DNA of 64,000 nucleotides. It comes from Ephydatia muelleri. Taxonomy: Eukaryota; Porifera; Demospongiae; Spongillida; Spongillidae. Every line of letters starts with the position of its first letter. Position 1 is the stretch's first letter. The stretch covers positions 2,280,558-2,344,557 of the forward strand of contig JABACO010000012.1 in assembly GCA_013339895.1 (NCBI GenBank). Direction: 5' to 3'. Below the pieces are notes generated by a model, which was not told the origin of the DNA, searched no databases, and saw only the letters and a program-made list of their open reading frames with translations. Both the position numbers and the translations under genes were made by a program. Positions 22,241 to 32,801 of this stretch are shown piece after piece.

Positions 22241-22272
22241 TAACCCTAACCCTAACCCTAACCCTAACCCTA
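22241..22272. repeat. Interstitial telomeric repeat, (TAACCC)5
   Basis: Five perfect copies of TAACCC, the complement of the animal telomere unit TTAGGG, sit exactly between the TATG array and the 5'-truncated start of the second LINE copy. Confidence 0.97.
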
Positions 22273-23291
22273 GTATTTCAAAGGCTGCTAGCGTTTTCAG
22301 CACTCTAAAATCCCAAGTATGGAACAACCCTAGCCTTTCACAAAGCACCAGACTTGCAGTATACCAGGCTGCCGTACTACCGGCATTATTATATGGTGCA
22401 GAGACTTGGACCACGACAGAACGCCACTTAGATCGGTTAGAATGCTTCAATATGGACTCCATCGGTCAGGCCATGGGGGTTTCAAAACTGGCTCACATCC
22501 CAAACATCACCCTTCGTGCTAAAGCAAAAATACCACGCATTGCTACACTTATCAAAGTATGCCGATTACGATGGCTCGGACATGTTTGGCGCATGCCTGA
22601 TGTCAGGCTACCAAAACAAGTTTTGTTTGGTGAACTGAACAATGGCAAAAGACCTCAACACAAGCCAAAAGTTCGTTGGAGAGATTGCATCACTAAAGAT
22701 ATCAAAGATGTGAAGTTATCTTCTACGTGGCCAAACCTTACCATGAATAGGGAGAAATGGAGAACGGAGGTCAAACAAAGGTGTGCAGAACATAACAGTA
22801 AGCTTGATGAGGACGATAAGAAACGTAGGGCCATCCACAAAGATGATGGATATGAAGATGAAGGATGTAAATGTCACATTTGCGGGCAAAGAGTAACCAG
22901 CGATAAATACTTAAAAAGTCATATTACGCAAAAGCACAATGAAGCAGCCAAACAACGCAGAATGTGCCAAAGACAGCAGCAGCACACAGAGCAAATCAAC
23001 TCTTTAATGTGTCCAGTTCCAGACTGCAGGTTCATACCTGCAAACCAAAAGGGATGCAAAATACACCTCAGGAGAAAACATAGCTGGTCTGCTGAAATGG
23101 TAAAAAACTTCACGTTTCAAAGTACACCCACAATCCCAATCCCAACTACCAGTGAAAACCCCGAAATCTTTCACTGCCCATCATTGGACTGCACATTCAT
23201 TTCAGGCTCCTCTAAAGGGCTAAAGATTCATTTACGGAAGGGACACCGGTGGTCTGCTCAGCAAGTGGAGACAGCCTTAATCATTGATTAA
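22273..23291 (+). pseudogene. 3' part of a second LINE copy with C2H2 fingers
   Basis: One open frame of about 340 codons covers only the C-terminal part of a LINE protein. It shows ALLYGAETWTTTERHLDRLE, RLRWLGHVWRMPD, a basic spacer, then fingers CHICGQ...HITQKH, CPVPDC...HLRRKH and CPSLDC...HLRKGH, and a stop at 23289-23291. It is related to, but clearly diverged from, the copy at 19535, so it belongs to another subfamily with the same finger layout. It is truncated before the reverse transcriptase core and starts right after five telomere repeats. Its 3' UTR is short (to about 23364) and passes straight into an ATGT array. Confidence 0.85.
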
Positions 23292-23364
23292 GAGTTTTCC
23301 AAAGGAACAAACATTTAGTAAATTAACGTGTGTAGCAATGCCGCTCACGCACGATGGCATCACG

Positions 23365-23587
23365 ATGTATGTATGTATGTATGTATGTATGTATGTATGT
23401 ATGTATGTATGTATGTATGTATGTATGTATGTATGTATGTATGTATGTATGTATGTATGTATGTATGTATGTATGTATGTATGTATGTATGTATGTATGT
23501 ATGTATGTATGTATGTATGTATGTATGTATGTATGTATGTATGTATGTATGTATGTATGTATGTATGTATGTATGTATGTATGTATG
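23365..23587. repeat. ATGT microsatellite, left half
   Basis: A nearly pure ATGT array starting at the 3' end of the second LINE copy and ending at the left LTR of the gypsy element. The array continues at 28786 beyond that element. Confidence 0.97.
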
Positions 23588-23710
23588 TGTAGTGTCTTGG
23601 ACCCCCAGACTTGGCTCTCAGTCACGATTCACTCATTAACAAAAAGGATGATTCAATCAATGAGCATGCGCACAACTGCACTCTAAATATACGTATGCCA
23701 ATACATCACA
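23588..23710 (-). repeat. LTR (3' by element orientation)
   Basis: 123 bp, identical by eye to 28663-28785. Followed on its inner side by TTCCTCCCCCC, the complement of a polypurine tract. Confidence 0.92.
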
Positions 23711-23826
23711 TTCCTCCCCCCTTAACACACAACTATACATTTATGCACTTCAATAATAGTCAATATGTTTGTTCTCTGTCTAGTAGCGGTCAGGTGCTTG
23801 TCTAACTCGGGTTGATCTCCGCAAGG

Positions 23827-26243
23827 TCATCGGTGGAACTCCTGAGGAAGGTTTACTGCCTCCTGTGGACCGGTGTCAGAGTCCTCTGGGATGATAACTG
23901 CATCTCTATCTTCTTCAGTGGCTGTGCTATCTGCTAGTGGTGCTGGGTCATAGGACAAATCTGAAGTTGGACCATCATCCATGATGTCTGGCTGAAGGTA
24001 GGTGGCCGTTGGTGCAACAGGATCAGCGTTAAGCTCACCACCTGCAACTGCAGCACGACTTCTAATATGATTCACGTGACGACGAACTACCACACCATCC
24101 TGCAATCTCACCTTGTAAGAAAGACTTCCTGTCAGTTCCACTACAATACCAGGAATCCATTTGTGTGGGTTGTGAAAATCATATACATAAACTCTGTCCC
24201 CCAAGCTGAAAGTACGGGATACCATATTTGGTGTGTCATGACCTTGTTTCTGTCTTGCTTGACTCAACTCTACTTTATTTGACAAGTCGGGATGTACTAG
24301 GTCCAACCGAGATCGAGGTCTCCTTCCGAACAGCAACTCCGCTGGTGACAAACCGGTTGTACTATGTGGAGTGATTCTATAATGAAACAAGAACCTTGAC
24401 AGCCTGGTTTCTATTGTGCCAATGCTGTTATGCCTTAAACCTTGCTTGAAAGTTTGTACAGCACGTTCCGCTAAACCATTAGTTGCTGGGTGATATGGTG
24501 CAGACTTAATATGCACAATCCCATTCTGTTCCATAAATTCTCTAAACTCTTGACTAACAAAGGAGGGTCCATTGTCAGTCACAATTTTACAAGGAAGTCC
24601 GTGAGTAGCAAATATAGCCCTGAGTTTTTCGATTGTTGCTGAGGATGTAATTGTTTTCATCACTTGGACTTCCATCCATTTAGAATAAGCATCCACAAGC
24701 ACTAAGTACATGTGACCCAAGAACGGTCCAGCAAAATCTAGGTGCAAACGAGACCAGGGTTGCTGTGGCCACTCCCAAGGGTGCAGTGGAGCTACTGCCG
24801 GTAAAGACCTTGAAGATTGACACACATCACACTTCCGCACCAGGTCTTCTATGTCACTGTCTAATTTAGGCCACCAAACATACCCACGAGCTAAACCCTT
24901 CATTTTGTTCATACCCAAATGGACCTCGTGTAACTCCTGCAGGATATTTGCTCTCCCTTGAGGTGGTATCACAACTCTTGCTCCCCACAACACGCACCCA
25001 TCCAAAACACTAAGTTCTAACTTTCTAGTCACATACGGTTTGAACTCCTCTGCTAAGTTGCTACTGGGCCATCCTGTCAAAAGAAATTGTCTCACCCGGG
25101 ACAGTGTAGGATCCTTATCCGTCCACTTCCGTATTTGATTGGCTGTTGTGGCTGAGGAGTTTAGCAGATCGATCAACCCCACCAATTCACCTGGGGTCTG
25201 TTGAGCTTTTGCATCACTGGTACAGGGACACGGCAACCTACTGAGTGCATCAGCGTTACCGTGTGTTATGCCTTCCTTGTACTTAATGGTGTATTGATAG
25301 CCAGAAAGCGTCAAAGCCCACCGTTGTACCCTAGCTGAAGCCATTGGTGGAATAGCATTTTTCTCACCAAGAATGTATATTAATGGCTTATGGTCTGACA
25401 CAATAGTGAAGATTCTTCCATACACATATTGATGGAATTTAGTAACTCCAAATATGATGGCCAAGGCTTCTTTGTCGAGCTGCGAGTACCCTTTTTCAGC
25501 AGCTGTCATTGATCGTGATGCGAACGCAATGGGTTTTTCTGACCCATCAGACATCACATGTGATAACACAGCACCCACTCCGTATGAGGATGCGTCACAT
25601 GCTAACAGCAACGGCTTGTTCCCATCATAATGAACCAATAGAGCCGATGACTGAAGCATTCTTTTAGCTCTGAGGAAAGCTTCCTCTTGCTCTTTACCCC
25701 ATACCCACTTCTGCTTCTTTCGTAACAGTAGATACAGTGGTGCCAACGTGGATGATACGTTGGGTAAGAACTTAGAATAGTAATTAAGGAGTCCCAGAAA
25801 TGATTTCAGCACTGTTACGCTTGTAGGTACAGGTGCATTGTGGATTGCTATGACCTTCTCTTCAGTAGGGTGCAATCCCTCCCTGTCGATTCTATGCCCT
25901 AAATACTCAACACTAGGTAGCATAAATGCACACTTAGCCCGGTTGAGTCGTAAGCCCGCTCCCTCGAGTTTACAAAGCACACTATCCAGATTAGCCAAAT
26001 GTTCGTCGTTTGAAGACCCTGTAACCAATATGTCATCGAAGTACACACATGTACGCTGACACCCCTGTAGGATGGTTTCCATCGTACGTTGGAAAATTGC
26101 TGGAGCCGATGCTATACCAAATGTCAATCTGTTATACATAAAAAGCCCTTTGTGAGTGTTAATGGTGGTATAAGGCCTAGACTGCTCATCTAGAACAATC
26201 TGCTGATATGCACTTGACAAATCTATTTTGGAGAACTTTTCAC
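23827..26243 (-). CDS. Pol region: RT part, RNase H, integrase (fossil)
   Basis: Part of the gypsy element above. Visible parts are the later half of the reverse transcriptase (KFSKIDLSSAYQQ, YFDDILVTG), RNase H (CDASSYGVGAVLSHV), the integrase zinc site (HEVHLGMNKMKGLARGY...CDVCQ) and the integrase core (LHLDFAGPF, VTDNGPSFVSQEF, NGLAERAVQTFKQ), then a basic C-terminal part. The motifs closely resemble those of the whole-looking element at 44926, with which it shares the TTGGCGACGAGGG-type primer site, so both belong to one Mag-like lineage. Confidence 0.9.
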
Positions 26244-26244
26244 C

Positions 26245-26443
26245 TCCTCGTAAAACGGAAGTCGAGCCTATTGCTGATTTTGTAGCGGCATTGCGAGCAT
26301 TGTCGGAACATTGCGAGTTTGGCATGTCGTTGGAGGATGTTTTAAGGGACCGCTTGGTGTGCGGGATTAACAACCCTTCAATACAGCGAAGGTTATTGGG
26401 CGAAGGGGGTCTGACGTTCAAGAAAGCATTAGAGTTGTCTTTA
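26245..26443 (+). other. Gag-like fragment in inverse orientation (fossil)
   Basis: On the plus strand the sequence reads like gag of this lineage (ALSEHCEFGMSLEDVLRDRL), comparable to the gag of the element at 44926. It is opposite in direction to the adjoining pol, and a further short gag-like stretch lies beyond the Merlin insertion at about 28486-28570. Confidence 0.65.
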
Positions 26444-26603
26444 ACGGTTGTCTTTCAGTTTAGCCCCAACCTACTTAATATTCATTGGAGTTAATTGGTC
26501 AATAATTAACACCAATCAACAGATATTCGCTTATTGAACATTTCACGTATTACGTAACGTTGTCATGGCAGAACTTAATATTCATACATACAATACATAT
26601 AAA

Positions 26604-27670
26604 TTACACGGGGTACTGTTCGGCTATGTGCTTTAAAATATGGCCAAAAGCTACGGGACCACCGAACTTTCGCCGCCACATGTATTCAGGCAGATAAGTG
26701 GCGAACAGCTTCGAATTTATAGTCCGTTCCTTGCGCATCATCCGTTTGCATGAACTCCACATGCCTTCTACTCCTTGGGTGTGTGCGCCAGTCAGAGGAT
26801 CCACAAAATGGAGCGAGTGATTTACTGTCAGGTGTACGGTGCCTGTTGTCGCGGCAAGCTGATGGTATGCCCCTCGTCGCTGTAAACGACTGTCCCCGGC
26901 CGGACATGCTGAGCAATGATGGGGAGTAATGTTGCAGCATCCCTTTTAGCCACTTCCACAAGAAAGCTATCTCCGCTTCCTCTCTCCATCCCTCCAAAGA
27001 CCCAGTGCCCCTCCACGGCTCGTCCTCTGTTATATTTCCTCTTCCCAAATTTGCTCTCGTCAAGGAAAGGGACGTTTTTTGAAGGTATGTATGAAAGCCT
27101 TTAGATTAGGTATGTGAATTTATAAACCATCCACTTTTCCCGATGATCCCACAATTCAGGCAGTCACCTGGAAATCTTACAGGTCTTGAGGTTGTTGCAC
27201 CAGTGGTCAACTAAAACGCCACTCGGAAAAGCACAGGATGAAGTAAAGGTGACTGAGATCTATAGAGGCTATGGGGAAGGGTATCTTAAGGTTTTTTTTC
27301 TTTTCAAGGTTGCAAGTGCCACTGCCGTAGACTGGTACAACTTTATAAGAGACATCTGCATCCAGTACTTCATCGACCATCCAGCAGTGATAGGAGGTCC
27401 AGGAAAGGTAGTGGAGATGAGTGCCACCTCCTTCTAACACCCTTTTTTAGGGCACCGCCACCCCCGCTCCTCCGGACTACTCTTGCTTTTCACTAGGTTC
27501 ATGGCTCTTCCACAGCTGCAGGTCTTGCTTGAGGGAAGGAGCTTCATCATCTGACACCACCGAATCGTCGAATCATGATCAACCAGTTCACAGCATAGCT
27601 CGAAATATGTGAGAGGTTCAATCAGAGGATTAGTAAAAACCCTAGGAATGTGTTGAGCCATCTCCGCCAC
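26604..27670 (-). pseudogene. Merlin/ISXO2-like transposase, broken
   Basis: Read right to left: MAEMAQHIPRVF and a zinc ribbon (CSCGRAMNLVK...RGWRCPKKGC) at 27670-27434, a middle part in another frame near 27430-27200, the catalytic DDE region at 27016-26828 (HWVFGGMERGSGDSFLV, then LLPIIAQHVRPGTVVYSDE), and MDPLTGAHTQGVEGMWSSCK with PEYMWRRKFGG at 26804-26604. This order (zinc ribbon, then DDE of the IS1595/ISXO2 type, with GAHTQ and the glutamate in GVEGMW) is diagnostic of Merlin. The coding region is spread over at least three frames, with possible remnant introns near 27100-27300, so this copy is probably inactive. It would cut and paste DNA with 8-9 bp target duplications. Confidence 0.85.
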
Positions 27671-27945
27671 TAGCTATCCGCCACCAACGTTACGAGTACA
27701 TGCGCATTAATGTGAAACGCACATGGCCCCCCTTTTACACATGTATCTGCGCATGCTCTGAGGAGCATCGGAGCATGCTCTAGACAGAGTCCTCGGAATG
27801 TGGAGGTGTTGAGGACGACCAAATCTAAAATGCTGAAGGCTCTTGTTGCCGTGACAACGTTACGTAATACGTGGAATGTTCAATATCTGTTGATTGGTGT
27901 TAATTATTGACCAATTAACTCCAATGAATATTAAGTAGGTTGGGG

Positions 27946-28072
27946 ACTGCAAACGTAATCTTCGAATTAACGCACAATTTGTCCCCAGTAAACATTGTAT
28001 TGAACGTTCCCGGGATGTCACTGCAAAAGGTCTATAGGCATATTTGATGTGCCCGATGATTACGTTTGCAGT
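27946..28072. mobile_element. 127-bp MITE with ACTGCAAACGTAATC ends
   Basis: Perfect 15-base inverted repeats (ACTGCAAACGTAATC at 27946-27960, its complement at 28058-28072). It starts exactly where the first copy of the Merlin right-end sequence stops. No coding capacity. Confidence 0.7.
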
Positions 28073-28662
28073 GAGGAGAACACATTGTACGAATACATTG
28101 TGCACATGTGTTGTTGTCTGATGTATTATTAACCTTGAATTGGGGGTATGGCGAGACAGGCAAAGGAGCATGAGTAGACCTGCAGCTAATACACTATGTG
28201 TATCCATCGCCTACTACATCCAGAGATTATACCGTATTTTCTCCGCTACTTCTACAGCTCAAAGTGTGATAGCGTAGCCCGATCGATCTTACGCGAATAC
28301 AGTGTCGACAACCACGCAGCCCTGCATGTACACATGCATGGTATGTCGCGTCACGCTGGTACATGCATATCTATGGTACACATGTAAGAGGGAACCGTAT
28401 TTCAATATCTGTTGATTGGTGTTAATTATTGACCAATTAACTCCAATGAATAATAAGTAGGTTGGGGCTAAACTGAAAGACAACCTTGTCTTTATCAATG
28501 GAGTTGGCTAACAAAGGTTCAAGTGAATTGCAGGCTGCTACGAAGTCAGATGAACAGGTGCAGACTGTACAAAAGTCTGGGGGTCCAAGACACTAAGTAG
28601 AATCGCACGCTATACGTCATTTCGCGCCGACGTGCAGCTTACGTTTACCCTCGTCGCCAATT

Positions 28663-28785
28663 TGTAGTGTCTTGGACCCCCAGACTTGGCTCTCAGTCAC
28701 GATTCACTCATTAACAAAAAGGATGATTCAATCAATGAGCATGCGCACAACTGCACTCTAAATATACGTATGCCAATACATCACA
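28663..28785 (-). repeat. LTR (5' by element orientation)
   Basis: 123 bp, identical by eye to 23588-23710. The first ~23 bases of the LTR also appear in inverse orientation at about 28570-28593, next to the gag-like fragment. Confidence 0.92.
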
Positions 28786-29274
28786 GTATGTATGTATGTA
28801 TGTATGTATGTATGTATGTATGTATGTATGTATGTATGTATGTATGTATGTATGTATGTATGTATGTATGTATGTATGTATGTATGTATGTATGTATGTA
28901 TGTATGTATGTATGTATGTATGTATGTATGTATGTATGTATGTATGTATGTATGTATGTATGTATGTATGTATGTATGTATGTATGTATGTATGTATGTA
29001 TGTATGTATGTATGTATGTATGTATGTATGTATGTATGTATGTATGTATGTATGTATGTATGTATGTATGTATGTATGTATGTATGTATGTATGTATGTA
29101 TGTATGTATGTATGTATGTATGTATGTATGTATGTATGTATGTATGTATGTATGTATGTATGTATGTATGTATGTATGTATGTATGTATGTATGTATGTA
29201 TGTATGTATGTATGTATGTATGTATGTATGTATGTATGTATGTATGTATGTATGTATGTATATGTATGTATGTA
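28786..29274. repeat. ATGT microsatellite, right half
   Basis: Nearly pure ATGT for about 490 bases, continuing the array that was split by the gypsy insertion. Together with 23365-23587 the original array was about 710 bases. Confidence 0.97.
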
Positions 29275-29765
29275 ATGCGTGTACATGTATGCTATACATG
29301 TATGTGCATGTATATAATTTGTCATGCATAGGTGGTTTTGGGCATGTGTAGAAACATTTTCAACTGCTCAGTATCCTGGGCTGAGAGGGAGACAATGCAG
29401 CTGCAAATTTAACACAGATGAAGGCACACACAGCTTTTAAAATCGGGGTTAAGCTTTGCAGTGACTTTTGAAGCTTGTACAGGGTAATGGTTGGTATCTT
29501 GTACCTCTGCAACATGTGCTTGTGCTGCTGTTTTTAACTATTGCTATGCCAAACACCACAACCCCACTCCACCTCCTCCCCAACACTCAGATCTTTACCT
29601 GTATTCCTACACTGAGTGGATGGCTGGCCCACCTTCAACATTCATCATTGCAGTAAGAATGGTGGGGGCCACCAAGGTACTCAGGACTACACCATGACAA
29701 TGTAGAAAACAATGCTCAAGAGATGGTCAGCCATTTGGTTGTGCTGTACCGTTCCCCTTGCTCCG
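29275..29765. other. No supported gene
   Basis: Starts with TACATGTATG-type palindromic motifs, then unique sequence. Short frames have no recognisable domain or splice context. Confidence 0.4.
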
Positions 29766-30105
29766 CATCACTCTCCCCTCCTCCCCATCACTGTCACTGT
29801 TCCCTCCTTCCCATCACAGTCCCCTCCTCCCCAATCACTGTCCCCTCCTCCGCATCACTGTCCCCTCCTCCCCATCACTGTCCCCTCCTCCCCATCACTG
29901 TCCCCTCCTCCCATCACTGTCCCCTCCTCCCCACCACTGTCCCCTCCTCCCCACCACTGTCCCCTCCTTCCCATCATTGTCCCCTCCTCCCCACCACTGT
30001 CCCCTCCTCCCCATCACTGTCCCCTCCTCCCCATCACTGTCCCCTCCTCCCCACCACTGTCTCCTCCTCCCCATCACTGTCCCCTCCTTCCCATCACATC
30101 ATGTT
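29766..30105. repeat. 20-bp minisatellite, about 16 units
   Basis: Unit CCATCACTGTCCCCTCCTCC with small variants, repeated to about 30105. A short inverse-orientation patch of the same motif (GGGAAGGAGGGGACAGTGAT) occurs at about 30617-30648. Proline/serine-rich frames across it are translations of the repeat. Confidence 0.95.
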
Positions 30106-31530
30106 ATCATGGCAGATTTTGTTTTTCCCCCACTACTCTCAAGGTATTCCCTCCTCCCCCCAATCTGGTCAGTTAAAAAGGACTCCTCTTGAGTGTTAGT
30201 GACGTGTACAGACCCAGGTGGTCTGCCAGCAGTTCAGGTTCCAGGCTCAGTGGATTGGACCCACCTTGATGAGCAATGTGGCATGGACTGCCAGCCACCC
30301 TTCAGGTGACCAAACTCAAATGGAAAGCTTTGTGTGGTCATTTAATGCCTACTGAATATGCAGACTATGTGACATTTGTATTTGGCTATGTATATGTATG
30401 GTGTTGTCACAAGTTTGTATGTTTAGGTATCAAATGTGTTGTAGAAGGCCAAAGAGCTGGTACATGTAAGAGATGTAACTCAGGTCCTTTGTGGTTTTAT
30501 TTGTACCACCTATTTAATTAGAAGGGTTATTAGTTGTGGGTTTTATGTAAACTTTTCCCATCCCTGAGGGCTAGTGAGAAAGATTGTTCCTAAACAACTG
30601 GAATACCTACTGTGATGGGAAGGAGGGGACAGTGATGGGAAGGAGGGGTACATCTTTGGCCATTGTGTATGTGTATGTGTATGTGAGTCATGATCACCAG
30701 CTTTCATACCATTGATCTGTGAACAGATCTGCATCATGGCATTCTTTTCTTTGCTATGAACAGTGCTAACTATGTCACATGTATGTGCAACCATGCATCA
30801 ATGTTAAAAGTAGCACTTGTATTGTTTCTTCAGCTCTATGTCTGTGGATGGTGTATATGTGTATTCATGTGTATAGATAGCACTTTACTAGCTGTTGAAG
30901 TGATAGTGCATAACCTACACATGAAGTGACCTGAGAAAACAAGGAACCATCATCTAGTGTTACTGCTACATGAGTGTACAAAGTATTTACATTGCACTGT
31001 GGAATAGTGAGTCAGTGGAACTACTGAATGAAGTGCATGTGGGTGATATAATTATTTGAATTGTATACTTATCATGACAGGAAAGAAAGTATTCAGTATT
31101 GAAATCTTCATTTTCATACCAGCGCCCTAGTCCATGAGAGGGTTCCTTTCCTTTCCGGCCAAACAAAAACATGTAATCGTCTGTTCTAAATGGTACTGTA
31201 AACTTAAAGGAACGATTAACTCCACATTTTAGTGATGCAGATATGTAAGCTAAAAATGTTGAAAACATTATCCAGGAGTAGGGTGGGTGTAGCATCTGCA
31301 ATGTGATGTTCAGATGTAGTAAAATCACATGATATTAATTTGACCACACTGGGCTACTTAATTCCTACATGGAGGGGGGGGGGGGGTTGTATGTGGGACA
31401 ATGCATTAGGCACACCCTTACTGGTCTGCATCAAACGTCATGGCGTCTTCCACCAGCCATGAACACTCTTCCTTAGAATAGCCTTGCCAAAGTACAAGGT
31501 ATTCAGCACATGCCTGTGTCTGCATACTGC
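30106..31530. other. No supported gene; one possible minus-strand exon near 31050-31240
   Basis: Mostly unique AT-rich DNA. On the minus strand about 60 codons around 31240-31050 (for example KFTVPFRTDDYMFLFG and GLGRWYENEDFNTEYF) look protein-like but match no family known to me, and no clean splice sites were found. A G-run lies at 31374-31386. Confidence 0.3.
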
Positions 31531-31535
31531 ACACT

Positions 31536-31805
31536 GTGTCCGGTAAGAGTGTTCACATTTCTCTTTCTGATTCGGATGCACAAAGAGAAGAAAGGAGAGA
31601 AATCCTGTATTTATTGGACAAGTACGGTGTGAGCGATGCATTTTACCAAGCGCTCTCAATGAAATGCGATAGCCTTCCAAGAGCAAGCAAAGTTAAAGCT
31701 GCTAGATCGGAGCTCAACAAAACAGTGAAACTATTTAGTATCTCAACGTTTGATGGGTCTTATAGGCACGTTGAAACGGCAATTCAGGAGGAGATAACTA
31801 GACTG
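31536..31805 (+). CDS. Candidate exon, unknown repetitive protein
   Basis: An open stretch of about 90 codons ending at a donor-like CTG|GTTAGT. The peptide has a charged start (SDSDAQREERREILYLLDKY) followed by GVSDAFYQALSM and LPRASKVKAARSELN. This pattern of helical segments resembles uncharacterised, often multicopy invertebrate proteins, some linked to transposons, but I cannot name the family. No in-frame ATG begins it, so it would be an internal exon. A GT microsatellite follows within the putative intron. Confidence 0.4.
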
Positions 31806-31839
31806 GTTAGTGTTTTTACAAATATCAGTAATATATGGA

Positions 31840-31842
<3 letters not shown>

Positions 31843-31896
<54 letters not shown>
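31843..31896. repeat. GT dinucleotide array
   Basis: About 27 units of GT, then GCATGCGTGTG. Confidence 0.97.
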
Positions 31897-31897
<1 letters not shown>

Positions 31898-31949
31898 ATG
31901 CGTGTGTGGAAAGGGTGGAACGGTTAAAAAACCTTACTGTAGTACCTAG

Positions 31950-32801
31950 CTACATTACGCAATATTGTTTATTTTATGACCACACACATGTGCGTGAAGA
32001 TGCATGGTGATTGCTAACTGCTGATTACAGAGACAATAGGCAATGAATAATTTGGCTGCCCACAGTGAAGTTCTAACATCTGGTGTCCACCAATGCTTTT
32101 GAACGGGAATAACTTTTGATAGGAGTATCTAATATTTTAGAAACTAACAACTTGAGGTCAGGCAAATGTCATTTTATTAATGATGCTTAATTAACTTTAA
32201 TAAACACAACAAATTAACAACTTAAAAAGTGAAACCAGGTTTAGACACCTGTTTCGAAGCCAAAAACAATGATCATTTTTTTCACCTCTTAAACTGAAAG
32301 TAAGATGCAACAACTATTTCATCTCGGTTGCGCATGCGCACTAGTTACACTTCATTGCATACACCAGTCCCGTTCCAAGACTAGTGACGCAACCATCGAC
32401 GCACCGTATTAGCTCCACCCCTTCAACTTGCACATTATCACGTGCCACTGAGCCCCACCCCACATTCGTCTCTCGAATTGCGAATAGCCCAATAGCTATC
32501 CTTGTGAAATCATAGATACTAGTAAATAGCCGTACCTGCGGCTGCTTATCTCTCGCTTTTAGAAATGAACTAGCCGTATTACTACCTCTTCGTAAAAGAA
32601 AACATACACCCGACCGTAGGTCATTCATACAGGCGGTGCGCACCAATTAGAGTTCTTGCTACGTGTTGTGGACGAGATCGAGATTCGCCTTACGTAGTAT
32701 GAAACCACACTGGAGAATGTCTTCGATGCAAATGGTTGGTGAGTTAAAGGCACGAACGACTGGGTGCCTATTGGCATACAGTGTCCGTACGGGGTACACG
32801 C
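31950..32801. other. No supported gene
   Basis: Unique sequence without convincing exons. Confidence 0.4.

Larger units (their letters stand above)
26444..28485 (-). mobile_element. Merlin (IS1016-like) DNA transposon
   Basis: Inverted ends of at least 30 bases (GGTTGTCTTTCAGTTTAGCC at about 26446 and its complement ending at 28485) with the 9-bp sequence TTGTCTTTA on both outer sides (26435-26443 and 28486-28494), a length typical of Merlin. Subterminal sequence is also inverted: CCAACCTACTTAATATTCAT at the left and its complement at 27870-27945 and again at about 28403-28452. Between these two right-end copies lies a 455-bp insert that includes a small MITE. The transposase gene lies between 26604 and 27670. 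The element sits within the gag-like fragment of the gypsy element. Confidence 0.85.
23588..28785 (-). mobile_element. Ty3/gypsy element inside an ATGT array, broken and rearranged
   Basis: Two identical 123-bp LTRs (23588-23710 and 28663-28785; TGTAGTGTC...CATCACA) flank 5.2 kb. GTATG lies on both outer sides, consistent with a 5-bp target duplication in the microsatellite. On the minus strand a primer site starting TTGGCGACGAGGG adjoins the right LTR and a purine tract adjoins the left LTR. The pol part (23827-26243) reads on the minus strand, while a gag-like part reads on the plus strand from about 26245 and is interrupted by a Merlin transposon. The identical LTRs indicate a young insertion. 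It is a fossil: broken, with one large inversion. Confidence 0.9.

Noticed and set aside
26228-26494. Host gene at the plus-strand frame near 26.3 kb
   Set aside because: Matches gag of the gypsy lineage in this same window, so it is part of that element.
29766-30105. CRISPR-like regular repeat
   Set aside because: Units are contiguous 20-mers without unique spacers, in an animal genome; a minisatellite.
29712-30199. Proline/serine-rich frames over the 20-bp minisatellite
   Set aside because: Open only because the 20-bp unit lacks stops in all phases; no start context or domain.
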